Below are positions 1-11,362 of a stretch of 64,000 bases of DNA, piece after piece. Position numbers and translations under genes: made by a program. The notes under the pieces are model-generated. The model saw only the letters and a list, made by a program, of their open reading frames with translations, did not search any database and had not been told where the DNA came from. Source of the stretch: Kocuria rosea (GTDB taxonomy: Bacteria; Actinomycetota; Actinomycetes; Actinomycetales; Micrococcaceae); contig NZ_JAMBOG010000005.1 in the NCBI RefSeq assembly GCF_023715525.1, positions 124,001 to 188,000 of the forward strand, given 5' to 3'. Each line of letters opens with the position of its first letter. Position 1 is the stretch's first letter.

Positions 1-117
1 GATCACCTTGTGGTCGGTGGAGGTCAGCAGCTTGACCGCCCACCGTCCCCGGGACCGGGGCACCACGCGCGGAGCCGCGGTGGCCGCCTCGTCCCGTGAA
101 TACTCGAGTGTAGACAC
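1..117 (-). CDS. ctaD: cytochrome c oxidase subunit I, N-terminal fragment (runs off the window)
   Basis: Only the first 39 codons are inside the window; the gene continues beyond base 1. A GTG start at 117-115 opens a reading frame whose last visible residues read STDHKVI, the conserved beginning of haem-copper oxidase subunit I in actinobacteria. It should be the catalytic membrane subunit of the aa3-type terminal oxidase, partner of the adjacent ctaC. Its Shine-Dalgarno (TAAGGAG) contains the ctaC stop codon, nine bases separate the two genes, and they are surely co-transcribed. The identification rests on the N-terminal motif and the neighbour; nothing of the haem or copper ligands is visible. 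Confidence 0.85.
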   Translation of the reverse strand, partial: MSTLEYSRDEAATAAPRVVPRSRGRWAVKLLTSTDHKVI

Positions 118-126
118 CGGTACTCC

Positions 127-1056
127 TTAGTTGTTCGAAGTCTGGTCGTTTTCCTGGTCCACGTTGCCCGGGAACTCGGCACCGGGCGAGTCCAACGTGA
201 ACTCCTCCCCGGGGTCCGGGTACGAGTCGCGGTCGTACTCCGCGCCGAGCTGGCCCGTCTGGCCGGCGGCGCGCAGGGCCTCCATCTGGGCGTCGTACTC
301 GGCCTGGCTGACCACGGCGACGTTGAACAGCATCTCGGAGTGGTACTCGCCGCATAGCTCGGCGCACTTGCCGTAGAACTCGCCCTCGCGCCCGGTGGTG
401 AAGCTGAGGTAGTTCGTGCGGCCCGGGTACAGGTCGGACTTCTCGAGGAAGGCGGGCACCCAGAAGGAGTGCTGGGAGTCGCGCGAGTTCAGCACGAGCT
501 CGACCTCGCTGTCGACGGGCAGGTACAGGGTGGGGACCCGGTCGGGGGCGCCCTCCTGGCCGTCCAGGTGCGCCTGGGTGCCGGTCTCGTAGACGTCCTC
601 GTCGAGGTAGTTGAAGTCCCAGGACCACTGCTTGCCGTAGACCTGGACGGTGACGTCGGGGTCCGCGTGGCGGTCGGTGACCGCCGCCTGGGTGCGCTCG
701 GTGAAGAAGAACAGCGAGACGATCAGCGCGATCGGCACGACGGTGTAGAAGACCTCGAGCGGCGCGTGGTAGGCGATCTGGCGGGGGTAGCCCGTCTCGT
801 TCTTGCGGCGGCGGTAGGCGATCATGCACCAGAGCAGCAGGCCCCAGGTGATCAGGCCCACGGCCAGTGCGGCGATCCAGGAACCGATCCACAGGTCCAG
901 GATCATGTCAGCGTTGTCGGTGGTGCCACGCTCGGTGGGCATCCACCCGAGCTTCGCGTCCTCCGAGCATCCTGTCAGTGCAGCTGCTGCCAGGACTGCT
1001 ACCGCCGACACCCTTGCCGTGCGGCGACGGCTGCCGGTTCGTGTGTGCGAACTCAC
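127..1056 (-). CDS. ctaC: cytochrome c oxidase subunit II (lipoprotein, CuA-binding)
   Basis: Subunit II of the aa3 oxidase, which takes electrons from the bc1 complex through a binuclear CuA centre on the outer face of the membrane. The 309-residue protein has a lipoprotein signal with lipobox LTGC (Cys30), two membrane helices (about 55-80 and 100-118) and a cupredoxin domain. The CuA ligands are all present: His196 in QHSFWV, then Cys231, Glu233, Cys235, His239 and Met242 in CAELCGEYHSEM. I chose the GTG at 1056 because a strong GAGGAAGGG ribosome site lies eight bases upstream; an ATG at 1128 would add 24 arginine-rich residues before the signal peptide. It precedes ctaD, and a TAAGCT -10 box lies at 1158-1153. 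Confidence 0.96.
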   Translation of the reverse strand: MSSHTRTGSRRRTARVSAVAVLAAAALTGCSEDAKLGWMPTERGTTDNADMILDLWIGSWIAALAVGLITWGLLLWCMIAYRRRKNETGYPRQIAYHAPLEVFYTVVPIALIVSLFFFTERTQAAVTDRHADPDVTVQVYGKQWSWDFNYLDEDVYETGTQAHLDGQEGAPDRVPTLYLPVDSEVELVLNSRDSQHSFWVPAFLEKSDLYPGRTNYLSFTTGREGEFYGKCAELCGEYHSEMLFNVAVVSQAEYDAQMEALRAAGQTGQLGAEYDRDSYPDPGEEFTLDSPGAEFPGNVDQENDQTSNN

Positions 1057-1152
1057 AGACGGCCCTTCCTCTTCTTGTCGTGCTCGTCGTCTGCGCGCCG
1101 AAGGCCCCGGTTCCGAGAGCCTGGACACAGTCTTGGGGAATGTTTCCCTCCG

Positions 1153-1197
1153 AGCTTACCCCCAGTCCCAGACATCCGCTGACACTGTGTCAGTGTC
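1153..1197 (-). promoter_or_regulatory. ctaC promoter with upstream 17-bp palindrome
   Basis: TAAGCT at 1158-1153 fits an actinobacterial -10 box about 90 bases before the ctaC start. No good -35 is seen. In its place sits a perfect inverted repeat, GACACTG-TGT-CAGTGTC (1181-1197), placed where an activator or repressor would act. The palindrome is certain; its function is inferred from position. Confidence 0.45.
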
Positions 1198-1240
1198 GGC
1201 GGGGCCCTCCCCGGCGGAGCCGGCGGGGCCTCCGGGCATG

Positions 1241-1280
1241 CGAAGAGGCCCGCCGCCCGGAGGGACGACGGGCCTCTTCG
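1241..1280 (-). terminator. hairpin terminator after the Fe-S carrier gene
   Basis: A perfect 12-bp inverted repeat (CGAAGAGGCCCG at 1241-1252, complement at 1269-1280) lies 15 bases after the erpA-type gene stop. There is no T-run, which is common for terminators in high-G+C actinobacteria. Confidence 0.7.
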
Positions 1281-1295
1281 CGAGGGCCGGGCGGC

Positions 1296-1667
1296 TCAGT
1301 GGAAGGAGTCGCCGCAGGCGCAGGAGCCCTGCGCGTTGGGGTTGTCAATCGAGAAGCCCTGCTTGGAGATCGAGTCCTCGAAGTCGACGGTCGAGCCCTC
1401 GAGGTAGGGCACGCTCATCTTGTCCACGACGACCTCGACGCCGCCGAAGTCGCGCACGGCGTCGCCGTCCAGGATCCGCTCGTCGAAGTACAGCTGGTAG
1501 ATGAGGCCGGAGCAGCCCCCGGGCTGCACGGCCACGCGCAGGCGCAGGTCGGTGCGGCCCTCCTGCTCGAGCAGGGCACGGACCTTGTCGGCGGCGACCT
1601 CGGTCAGGGCGACGCCGTGGGTCGGGAGGCCGTCCACTGCGGCGCCGTTGTCGGTCGTGACGCTCAT
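1296..1667 (-). CDS. erpA: A-type iron-sulfur cluster carrier (HesB/IscA/ErpA family)
   Basis: A 123-residue A-type carrier that receives an Fe-S cluster and hands it to apo-proteins. The three conserved cysteines are present: Cys52 in GGCSG and Cys116/Cys118 in the C-terminal CAC motif. Length is normal for the family. The ATG at 1667 gives the expected N-terminus, with a weak AAAGTGAG site before it; a GTG at 1676 is a possible alternative. It stands alone between the dipeptidase and ctaC, close to the oxidase genes, and ends at a strong hairpin. The symbol erpA is by family resemblance; IscA/ErpA subtypes cannot be separated by eye. Confidence 0.88.
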   Translation of the reverse strand: MSVTTDNGAAVDGLPTHGVALTEVAADKVRALLEQEGRTDLRLRVAVQPGGCSGLIYQLYFDERILDGDAVRDFGGVEVVVDKMSVPYLEGSTVDFEDSISKQGFSIDNPNAQGSCACGDSFH

Positions 1668-1752
1668 GATGCTCACTTTCTGTGGATGGGTGCCGCGCGG
1701 TGTCGAGCCGGCGGCGGGTCTACCGTGGGGCACAACGGCGCGGGCCCCGGGT

Positions 1753-3204
1753 TCATTCCCGGTCCGCGGGACTGTCCTGGCCCGCCTCGGCGAGCCGGGA
1801 GCCGTCGCGCCCGGACGCGTCCAGGGCGAGCAGCAGGAGGGCCTCGGCGAGGACCGCGCGCTCGAACTCCGCCAGGTGCAGCGACTCGTCGGCGCTGTGG
1901 GCGCGGGAGTCGGGGTCCTCGACACCGGTGATGAGGATCTGGGCGTCCGGGTAGAGCTCGACGAGGTCGGCGGTGAAGGGGATGGAGCCCCCGATGCCGG
2001 TCTCCACGGCGGGCCGGCCCCACGCCTCTCCCAGCGCCCACTGGGCGATGCGGGCCGCCTCGGAGCCCATGTCCGTGCGGAAGGACTGTCCCGTCTCCTC
2101 GAGCTCGAAGCGCACGTGCGCGCCGAAGGGAGCGTGGGCCTCGACGTGGCGCCGGAGCGCCTCCGCCGCCCCGGCGGGGTCCTGGCCGGGGGCGACCCGC
2201 AGGCTGAGCTTGGCGCGCGCGGACGGGATGATCGTGTTGGACGCGACGTCGACGGGCGTGACGTCCATCCCGGTGACGGACAGGGCCGGCTGCGTCCACA
2301 GCCGCGAGGCCACGGAGCCGCGCCCGGCCAGCCGCACGCCGTCCCGGACGGCGGCGTCGGCCCGGAACCGGTCCTCGTCGTAGACCAGGTCGGTGCTGTC
2401 CTCGGCGTGCAGCCCCGCCACGGCGACGGCGCCGTCGTCGTCGTGGAACGTGGCGACGAGGCGCGCCAGGAGGGTGGGCGCGTCCAGCACGGGCCCCCCG
2501 TACATCCCCGAGTGCACCGCGTGGTCGAGGACGGAGACCTCCACCACCGCGCCCACCATCCCCCGCAGACTCGTGGTCAGCGCGGGCACGCCGAGCTCCC
2601 AGTTGGAGGAGTCGGCGATGACGATGACGTCGGCGGCCAGCCGGTCCCGGTACGCCTCCAGGAAGTCCCGGAAGGACGGGGACCCGGCCTCCTCCTCCCC
2701 CTCGACGAAGACCGTCACTCCCAGGCCGAGGTCGTCCCCGAGCTGCGCGGCCACGGCCCGCAGCGCCCCGACGTGGGCCATGATCCCGGCCTTGTCGTCC
2801 GCGGCGCCGCGGCCGTAGAGGCGGCCGTCGCGCTCCTCGGCGGCGAACGGGTCGGAGGACCACAGCTCGCGGCGGCCCGGGGGCTGGACGTCGTGGTGGG
2901 CGTAGAGCAGGACGGTGGGGCGCCCGGGCGCGGGCCGGCGGCGGGCGACGACGGCGGGCCGGCCCGGCGTGCTGCCGAGGGGCACGCGCAGGATCTCGAC
3001 CTCGTCGAGCCCGGCCTGCGCCAGCAGGCCGGCGACGGCCCGGGCGCTGCGCTCGAGCTGCTCCGGGTCGAAGGAGTCCCAGGCGATGCCGGGGATCGCG
3101 ACGAGCTCGGTGAGCTCCTCGACGATACGCGGCATGTCGGCGTGCACGGCCTCGCGCACGGCGTCGACGGGCAGGGGCGCGGACGGGGTGTAGGGCTCGG
3201 TCAT
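1753..3204 (-). CDS. M20-family dipeptidase / zinc metallopeptidase
   Basis: Cytosolic di-zinc aminoacyl-peptidase of the M20 (ArgE/DapE/CPG2/carnosinase-like) family, probably hydrolysing dipeptides. In 483 residues the family marks are in order: HHD at 103-105 (first metal ligand), GRGAADDKAG with the bridging Asp near 136-137, the catalytic EGEEE cluster around 168-172, Asp198 in IADSSNW, and a C-terminal AHSADE motif carrying the last histidine. A dimerisation lid lies between the halves. The ATG at 3204 is the first codon giving a family-like N-terminus. It is divergent from the DUF3043 gene. The substrate cannot be told from sequence; named dipeptidase because whole-length resemblance is to actinobacterial M20 dipeptidases. 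Confidence 0.9.
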   Translation of the reverse strand: MTEPYTPSAPLPVDAVREAVHADMPRIVEELTELVAIPGIAWDSFDPEQLERSARAVAGLLAQAGLDEVEILRVPLGSTPGRPAVVARRRPAPGRPTVLLYAHHDVQPPGRRELWSSDPFAAEERDGRLYGRGAADDKAGIMAHVGALRAVAAQLGDDLGLGVTVFVEGEEEAGSPSFRDFLEAYRDRLAADVIVIADSSNWELGVPALTTSLRGMVGAVVEVSVLDHAVHSGMYGGPVLDAPTLLARLVATFHDDDGAVAVAGLHAEDSTDLVYDEDRFRADAAVRDGVRLAGRGSVASRLWTQPALSVTGMDVTPVDVASNTIIPSARAKLSLRVAPGQDPAGAAEALRRHVEAHAPFGAHVRFELEETGQSFRTDMGSEAARIAQWALGEAWGRPAVETGIGGSIPFTADLVELYPDAQILITGVEDPDSRAHSADESLHLAEFERAVLAEALLLLALDASGRDGSRLAEAGQDSPADRE

Positions 3205-3254
3205 GGTGCCCACCCTACGTCCGCGTCCCGGCGGGGCGCCGGACGCCCGTCCGC

Positions 3255-3267
3255 TATCCTTGACAGG
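3255..3267 (+). promoter_or_regulatory. leaderless promoter (-10 TATCCT)
   Basis: TATCCT at 3255-3260 is followed by exactly six bases and then the GTG start at 3267. No Shine-Dalgarno fits between them, so transcription probably begins at the start codon itself. Confidence 0.6.
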
Positions 3268-3887
3268 TGTTTGGACGCAAGAAGGATGCAGATCGCGCGG
3301 GTTCCACGTCGGTGACCGCCCAGGCCCCCCTGCCGGAACGGGGGGCCCCTGGGGCTCCGCCCGCGCCCCGGCAGACCGCGGGCAAGGGCCGGCCGACGCC
3401 CAGCCGCAAGGAGCAGGAGGCGGCCCGCCGCCGCCCGCTCGTCCCGGAGGACCGCAAGGCCGCAAAGGCGCAGTCCCGGGAGGCGGCGCGGGAGCAGCGG
3501 CTGCGCGCGCAGGCCGGCATGGCCGCCGGCGACGAGCGCTTCCTCGGGCCCCGCGACAAGGGCCCGCAGCGGCGCTTCGCCCGGGACTGGGTGGACTCCC
3601 GGTTCAACGTGGCCGAGTACCTCATGGTCGTGGCGGTGCTCGCGCTGTTCATCCTCTTCTTCCCCAACCAGTACGTGGCCACGTACGGCGTCTACGCCAT
3701 CTGGGCGCTCATGGTCCTGGGCGCGGTCGACGCCGTCCTGACGACCGGCCGGATGAAGAAGGCCCTGCAGGCGAAGTTCGGCTCGGTGGAGCCGGGCGTG
3801 CGCTGGTACGCCGCCATGCGCTCCTTCACGATGCGGCGGCTGCGGCTGCCCAAGCCGCAGGTCGCCCGGGGCCAGCGGCCCTCCTGA
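3267..3887 (+). CDS. DUF3043 membrane protein
   Basis: A 206-residue protein of the actinobacterial DUF3043 family, function unknown. It begins FGRKK, a typical short basic start, followed by a long polar, Arg/Ala-rich cytoplasmic region to about residue 110, which looks helical and highly charged. Two hydrophobic helices (about 118-133 and 137-158) form a membrane hairpin, then a basic tail follows. The GTG at 3267 is supported by the leaderless promoter immediately before it. It is transcribed away from the dipeptidase and converges on pyrD across a perfect 16-bp hairpin. No catalytic motif is seen and I assign no role. Confidence 0.8.
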   Translation: MFGRKKDADRAGSTSVTAQAPLPERGAPGAPPAPRQTAGKGRPTPSRKEQEAARRRPLVPEDRKAAKAQSREAAREQRLRAQAGMAAGDERFLGPRDKGPQRRFARDWVDSRFNVAEYLMVVAVLALFILFFPNQYVATYGVYAIWALMVLGAVDAVLTTGRMKKALQAKFGSVEPGVRWYAAMRSFTMRRLRLPKPQVARGQRPS

Positions 3888-3904
3888 CCGTCCCCCGCCC
3901 GTTT

Positions 3905-3939
3905 CTCCGCCCCCGTGCCGCACCGGCACGGGGGCGGAG
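3905..3939. terminator. bidirectional hairpin terminator between DUF3043 and pyrD
   Basis: Sixteen perfectly paired bases (3905-3920 with 3924-3939) around a three-base loop lie between the converging stop codons at 3887 and 3945, so the hairpin can serve both strands. Confidence 0.85.
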
Positions 3940-3944
3940 TCGTC

Positions 3945-5030
3945 TCAGCGGCCGCGCCGCGCGGCCCGGGCGAGGCCCTGGTTGATCCGGCGCGCCCAGA
4001 AGGGTCCCTCGTAGAGGAACGCCGTGTAGCCCTGGACCAGGGTGGCGCCCGCGTCGAGGCGCTCCTGGACGTCCTCCGCCGTGGTCACCCCGCCCACGGA
4101 GACCAGCACGAGCCGGTCCCCCACCCGCTCGCGCAGCAGCCGCAGCACTTCCAGGGAGCGCCGCCGCAGGGGTGCCCCGGAGAGCCCGCCCGCCCCGCAC
4201 GCCTCGATCTCGGCGGGACGGGACACGAGGCCCAGCTCCCCGCGGGCGATCGTGGTGTTGGTCGCCACGATCCCGTCCAGCCCCAGGTCCAGGGCGAGGT
4301 CGGCGACCGCCAGGACGTCGTCGTCCGAGAGGTCGGGGGCGATCTTCACGAGCAGCGGCACGTGCCGCCCGGCGGCCTCGTCGGCGGCGCGGCCCACCGC
4401 GGACAGCAACGGGCGCAGGCTCTCGATCTCCTGCAGCTGCCGCAGCCCGGGGGTGTTGGGCGAGGACACGTTGACGACCAGGTAGTCCGCGAGCGGGGCG
4501 AGGGTGCGGGTGCTCTGCAGGTAGTCGTCCACCGCGGCCTCGAGCGGGACGACCTTCGTCTTGCCGATGTTGACCCCGATCACCGGGCGGGCCCGTCCGC
4601 TGTGGTCGGCCTCCAGCTTCCGGCGCGCCTGCGCCAGGCGCGGGGCGACGGCCTCGGCGCCGTCGTTGTTGAAGCCCATCCGGTTGACCACGGCGCGGTC
4701 GCGCACGAGCCGGAAGAGCCGGGGCGGGGGGTTGCCCGGCTGGGCCTGGGCCGTCACGGTGCCGATCTCGACGTGCCCGAAGCCCAGGTCGGCCAGCGCG
4801 CCGATCCCCTCGGCCCCCTTGTCGAAGCCGGCGGCCAGCCCGAACGGCGAGGGGAAGCGCAGGCCCAGGGCCCGGACCTCCGAGCCGGGGTCGGGGCGGG
4901 TGTACACGCGCAGCGCCGCGCCCAGCGGCGTCGCGCCGGCCGCCCGGATGCCCAGGAACCCGACGCGGTGGGCCCGCTCCGGGTCCATCCGGGAGAAGAC
5001 GGCCTTGAAGAACGTAGGGTAGAAGCGCAT
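3945..5030 (-). CDS. pyrD: dihydroorotate dehydrogenase, class 2 (quinone-dependent)
   Basis: Oxidises dihydroorotate to orotate at the membrane, passing electrons to quinone; fourth step of UMP synthesis. The 361 residues include the N-terminal helical segment typical of membrane-associated class 2 enzymes, then NRMGFNNDG (118-124), GVNIGKTK (152-159), the active-site [11 protein letters not shown] (187-197, Ser as catalytic base), VKIAPDL, TNTT and the FMN-phosphate motif [10 protein letters not shown] at 5030 is chosen from the family N-terminus; no ribosome site is seen, and AAGACT six bases upstream could mark a leaderless transcript. It sits about 40 kb from the remaining pyr genes, as is usual in this group. 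Confidence 0.96.
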   Translation of the reverse strand: MRFYPTFFKAVFSRMDPERAHRVGFLGIRAAGATPLGAALRVYTRPDPGSEVRALGLRFPSPFGLAAGFDKGAEGIGALADLGFGHVEIGTVTAQAQPGNPPPRLFRLVRDRAVVNRMGFNNDGAEAVAPRLAQARRKLEADHSGRARPVIGVNIGKTKVVPLEAAVDDYLQSTRTLAPLADYLVVNVSSPNTPGLRQLQEIESLRPLLSAVGRAADEAAGRHVPLLVKIAPDLSDDDVLAVADLALDLGLDGIVATNTTIARGELGLVSRPAEIEACGAGGLSGAPLRRRSLEVLRLLRERVGDRLVLVSVGGVTTAEDVQERLDAGATLVQGYTAFLYEGPFWARRINQGLARAARRGR

Positions 5031-5121
5031 GGGCCCAGTCTTCCACAGCCGCCGCGCCCGCCCGGTGCGCCGGCGCCCGGGCGGGCCCGCACGACGACCG
5101 AGCTGCACACGAGGTGAGGCG

Positions 5122-6132
5122 ATGAGCGCTCCCCCGGGCCCCTGGGTCCCCGACGTGCTCGGGCCGGGCTTCGAGGCCCGCACCGTCGAGCTGCCGGCCG
5201 GGTCCGCGCCGCACGCGACCGCGACCGTCGTCCGCCACCGTCCCGCGGGCGGCGCCTTCCGCCGGGCCCCCCGCGACGCGGTGCTGTACCTGCACGGGTG
5301 GTCCGACTACTTCTTCAACGCCGAGCTCGCCGGCACGCTCGCCTGCGCGGGATGGGCGTTCTACGCCCTCGACCTGCACGGCTACGGGCGCAACCTCACC
5401 GACGACGTGCTCGCGGAGGAGACCGCCAGCCCGGGGCACACGACCGACCTCGCCGACTACGACGACGACGTGGCCGCCGCGCTGCGGGTCATGGCCGAGG
5501 ACGGCGTCCCCGGGCCGGGCGGGCGGCTCGTGCTCATGGGCCACTCCACCGGCGGGCTCACGGCCGCGCTGTGGGCCGCCCGCCACCCGGGGCGGCTGGC
5601 CGGGCTCGCCCTCGTCGCCCCGTGGATCGGCTGCCACGGCGCGGACGCCCTCGGGACGGCGCTGCGGCCCGTGCTCGCCCGGGCGTCCGGGCGCGCGCCC
5701 GCCCGGGCCCTGCGGGTGCGCCCGCGCAGCCACTACTTCCGGGTGCTCAGCGACCGCGCGGAGGGCGAGTGGGCGATCGACCCGCGGTGGCGCCCCGAGA
5801 CGAGCTTCGGCATCACCCCGGGCTGGCTCCACGCCGTCCTCCAGGCCCAGCGCGAGGTCGCGGGCGGGCTGGACATCGAGGTCCCGGTGCTGGTCCAGGT
5901 CTCCGCGCGCTCCTGCATCCGCCCGTGGTGGTCCGAGCAGATGCGCTCGGCGGACTCCGTGCTGGACGTGCGACAGATCCGCCGGCACGCGCCGGACCTC
6001 GGCGCGGCGGTCACGGTGCGCTCCTACGAGGGCGCGGTCCACGACGTCCACCTGTCCCGCGGGCCGGTGCGGCGCGCCGCCCAGCGGGAGCTGCTGGCGT
6101 GGCTGGGGCGGCTGCCCGGGCCCGGGGCGTAG
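5122..6132 (+). CDS. alpha/beta hydrolase (serine hydrolase, S33/lysophospholipase-like)
   Basis: A 336-residue cytosolic alpha/beta-hydrolase with no signal peptide. Visible elements are the oxyanion-hole strand YLHGW (56-60), the nucleophile elbow MGHSTGG with Ser142, and a late GAVHDVHLS segment giving the catalytic histidine (307 or 310). The N-terminal layout resembles monoacylglycerol lipase/lysophospholipase proteins annotated as serine aminopeptidase S33. The ATG at 5122 has a good GAGGTGAGG site. It diverges from pyrD with 91 bases between the starts and stands as a single gene. The substrate is unknown; a lipid or ester is the likeliest class. Confidence 0.85.
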   Translation: MSAPPGPWVPDVLGPGFEARTVELPAGSAPHATATVVRHRPAGGAFRRAPRDAVLYLHGWSDYFFNAELAGTLACAGWAFYALDLHGYGRNLTDDVLAEETASPGHTTDLADYDDDVAAALRVMAEDGVPGPGGRLVLMGHSTGGLTAALWAARHPGRLAGLALVAPWIGCHGADALGTALRPVLARASGRAPARALRVRPRSHYFRVLSDRAEGEWAIDPRWRPETSFGITPGWLHAVLQAQREVAGGLDIEVPVLVQVSARSCIRPWWSEQMRSADSVLDVRQIRRHAPDLGAAVTVRSYEGAVHDVHLSRGPVRRAAQRELLAWLGRLPGPGA

Positions 6133-6165
6133 CCGGCCCGCGTCCCTGCCGGGACGGGCCCGGGG

Positions 6166-6957
6166 TCAGACCGGGGCCGGGCCCGCGACGCGGTCCACCG
6201 CGCCGCCGTAGCGGCGGTCCCGGCGGGCGTAGGCCTCGACCGCCTCCCAGAGCGTGCGGCGGTCGACGTCCGGCCACAGGACGTCCTGGAAGACGAGCTC
6301 GGCGTAGGCGGACTGCCACAGCAGGAAGTTGGAGATCCGCTGCTCCCCCGAGGAGCGCAGGAACAGGTCGACGTCCGGGAGGTCCGGTTCGTCGAGGTAG
6401 CGCTGGACCGTGGCCTCGTCAATGCTGCGGGGATTGAGCCGGCCCGCCTTCGCGTCGGCGGCCATGGCCGCGGCGGCGTCGGCGATCTCGGCGCGCCCGC
6501 CGTAGTTCACGCACATGGTGAGGGTCACGACGTCGTTGTCCCGGGTCGCCCGCTCGGCCTCCTCCAGCCGGTTGATCACCGACCGCCACAGCCGCGGCCG
6601 GCGCCCGGCCCAGCGGATCCGGACGCCCCACTCCTGGAACGTCGGCAGCTGGCGGGCCATGACGTCGGCGGTGTAGTTCATGAGGAACGTCACCTCGTCG
6701 AGGGAGCGCTTCCAGTTCTCGGTGGAGAAGGCGTAGGCGCTGACGTACGGGATGCCCATCTCGATGGCCCCGGCCATGACCTCGATGAGGGCGGCCTCCC
6801 CCGCCTTGTGCCCCTCGTTGCGGGGCAGGCCGCGCTGGTTGGCCCAGCGCCCGTTGCCGTCCATCACCACGGCGACGTGCCGGGGGACGAACCGGTCCGG
6901 GATGTCCGGGGCGAGGGCACCGCTGGGGTGCGGGGGCGGGGCGGCAAAGCCGGGCAT
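6166..6957 (-). CDS. uppS: isoprenyl (undecaprenyl/decaprenyl) diphosphate synthase
   Basis: cis-Prenyltransferase that builds the polyprenyl carrier used in peptidoglycan and wall-polymer synthesis. The 263 residues carry the catalytic [10 protein letters not shown] motif (Asp33), the [10 protein letters not shown] region (75-84) and [11 protein letters not shown] (201-211), which binds the diphosphate of the growing substrate. It uses the ATG at 6957 with a GGAG site that lies inside the end of recO; only two bases separate the two genes, so recO and uppS are one transcript. Chain length (C50 or C55) cannot be read from the sequence. Confidence 0.95.
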   Translation of the reverse strand: MPGFAAPPPHPSGALAPDIPDRFVPRHVAVVMDGNGRWANQRGLPRNEGHKAGEAALIEVMAGAIEMGIPYVSAYAFSTENWKRSLDEVTFLMNYTADVMARQLPTFQEWGVRIRWAGRRPRLWRSVINRLEEAERATRDNDVVTLTMCVNYGGRAEIADAAAAMAADAKAGRLNPRSIDEATVQRYLDEPDLPDVDLFLRSSGEQRISNFLLWQSAYAELVFQDVLWPDVDRRTLWEAVEAYARRDRRYGGAVDRVAGPAPV

Positions 6958-6959
6958 GG

Positions 6960-7712
6960 TCAGCTCCGTTCCACGAGGTTCAGGGACCGGACGGCCCTCT
7001 CCAGGTGCCACTGTACGTAGGTGGCCACGATCCCGGCGGCGGCCCGGGCCGTGCGGGGCTCGACGGCGTCGATCCGCTCCCACGCGCCGGTGAGCAGCGC
7101 CGACAGGTGCTCGACGGTGGCGGGGTCGGGGGCCGCGGCGCCCGGCGGGCGGCAGACGGGGCACACCGCGCCGCCCAGCGGGGCGGAGAACGCCTCGTGC
7201 GGGCCCGGGGCGCCGCACCGGGCGCAGTCGGTGAAGCTTGGGGCCCAGCCGGCGGTGGAGACCGCCCGCAGCAGGTAGGAGTCCAGCACCGCCCCGGGCT
7301 CGTGCAGCCCGCGCGCCAGGGCCGACAGCGCGCCCACGAGCAGCCGGTACTGCTGGGCGGCGGACTCGTCGTCGTTCTCCGTGAACTTCTCCGCGGCCTC
7401 CGCCATCGCGGCGGCCGCGGTGTACTTGGCGTAGTCGGCCGCGATCAAGGACCCGTAGCCGCGCTTGCCCAGGGCCTGCGCGACGATGTCGAGGTTGCGC
7501 CCGGTGACGAGCTGGAGCTCCGCCACGTTGAAGGGCTCCAGCCGGGAGCCGAAGCGGGAGGTGGTGCGCCGCACCCCCTTGGCCACGGCCCGGACCTGGC
7601 CGTGCTCGCGGGTGAGCAGCACGACGATCCGGTCCGCCTCGCCGAGCTTGTAGGTGCGCAGCACCACGGCGTCGTCCCGGTAGCTGCGCGATGCGAAGGT
7701 CGTCCTGGCCAC
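6960..7712 (-). CDS. recO: DNA repair protein RecO
   Basis: RecO loads RecA on SSB-covered single strands in the RecFOR pathway. In 250 residues there is an N-terminal OB-fold (1-80, beginning [17 protein letters not shown]), a helical domain, and a four-cysteine zinc site made of Cys163, Cys166, Cys184 and Cys187. The GTG at 7712 is chosen because the family starts close to the SYRD motif; a GGGAG stretch lies upstream. It is the first gene of a recO-uppS pair. The leuA terminator (7758-7793) precedes it, so it should have its own promoter. Confidence 0.93.
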   Translation of the reverse strand: MARTTFASRSYRDDAVVLRTYKLGEADRIVVLLTREHGQVRAVAKGVRRTTSRFGSRLEPFNVAELQLVTGRNLDIVAQALGKRGYGSLIAADYAKYTAAAAMAEAAEKFTENDDESAAQQYRLLVGALSALARGLHEPGAVLDSYLLRAVSTAGWAPSFTDCARCGAPGPHEAFSAPLGGAVCPVCRPPGAAAPDPATVEHLSALLTGAWERIDAVEPRTARAAAGIVATYVQWHLERAVRSLNLVERS

Positions 7713-7757
7713 CGCACCATTCTCCCACGCCCGGCGGACACCCCGGGCGCCACGACG

Positions 7758-7793
7758 GCGGCGGGCCGCCCCCCGGGAGGGGCGGCCCGCCGC
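7758..7793 (-). terminator. leuA terminator hairpin
   Basis: A 15-bp perfect stem (7758-7772 with 7779-7793) starts 22 bases after the leuA stop and separates it from recO. Confidence 0.75.
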
Positions 7794-7815
7794 AGTGGTG
7801 GGGAGCCCGGCCGGC

Positions 7816-11227
<3,412 letters not shown>

Positions 11228-11246
11228 GGTGATCTTCTCCTGGGAC

Positions 11247-11270
11247 GACCCCGGCCGGGAGGCCGGGGTC
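11247..11270 (-). promoter_or_regulatory. 5'-UTR hairpin just before the LCP ribosome site
   Basis: A 10-bp stem (11247-11256 with 11261-11270) with a four-base loop sits seven bases upstream of the LCP AGGAGAAG site, inside the leader that would start near 11305. It could tune translation or be a weak terminator for read-through from era. Confidence 0.4.
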
Positions 11271-11311
11271 CGGGGGGTGGGGGGCGGCGCCCGGAGCGGG
11301 AGCCGGGAGCC

Positions 11312-11317
11312 ATGCTA
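11312..11317 (-). promoter_or_regulatory. -10 box of the LCP gene
   Basis: TAGCAT (11317-11312) lies after the era terminator and about 85 bases before the LCP start. It is the only good TANNNT in the gap; no clear -35 is visible. Confidence 0.45.
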
Positions 11318-11325
11318 ACCGCACG

Positions 11326-11353
11326 GGCCCGCTCCCGGGGCCGGGAACGGGCC
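11326..11353 (-). terminator. era operon terminator
   Basis: A 13-bp stem with one mismatch (11326-11338 with 11341-11353) lies nine bases after the era stop, closing the phoH-ybeY-CBS-era operon. Confidence 0.65.
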
Positions 11354-11362
11354 GGACGGGGC

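Noticed and set aside
1057-1128. Longer ctaC start at ATG 1128
   Set aside because: It would put 24 Arg-rich residues before the signal peptide and would ignore the strong ribosome site of the GTG at 1056.
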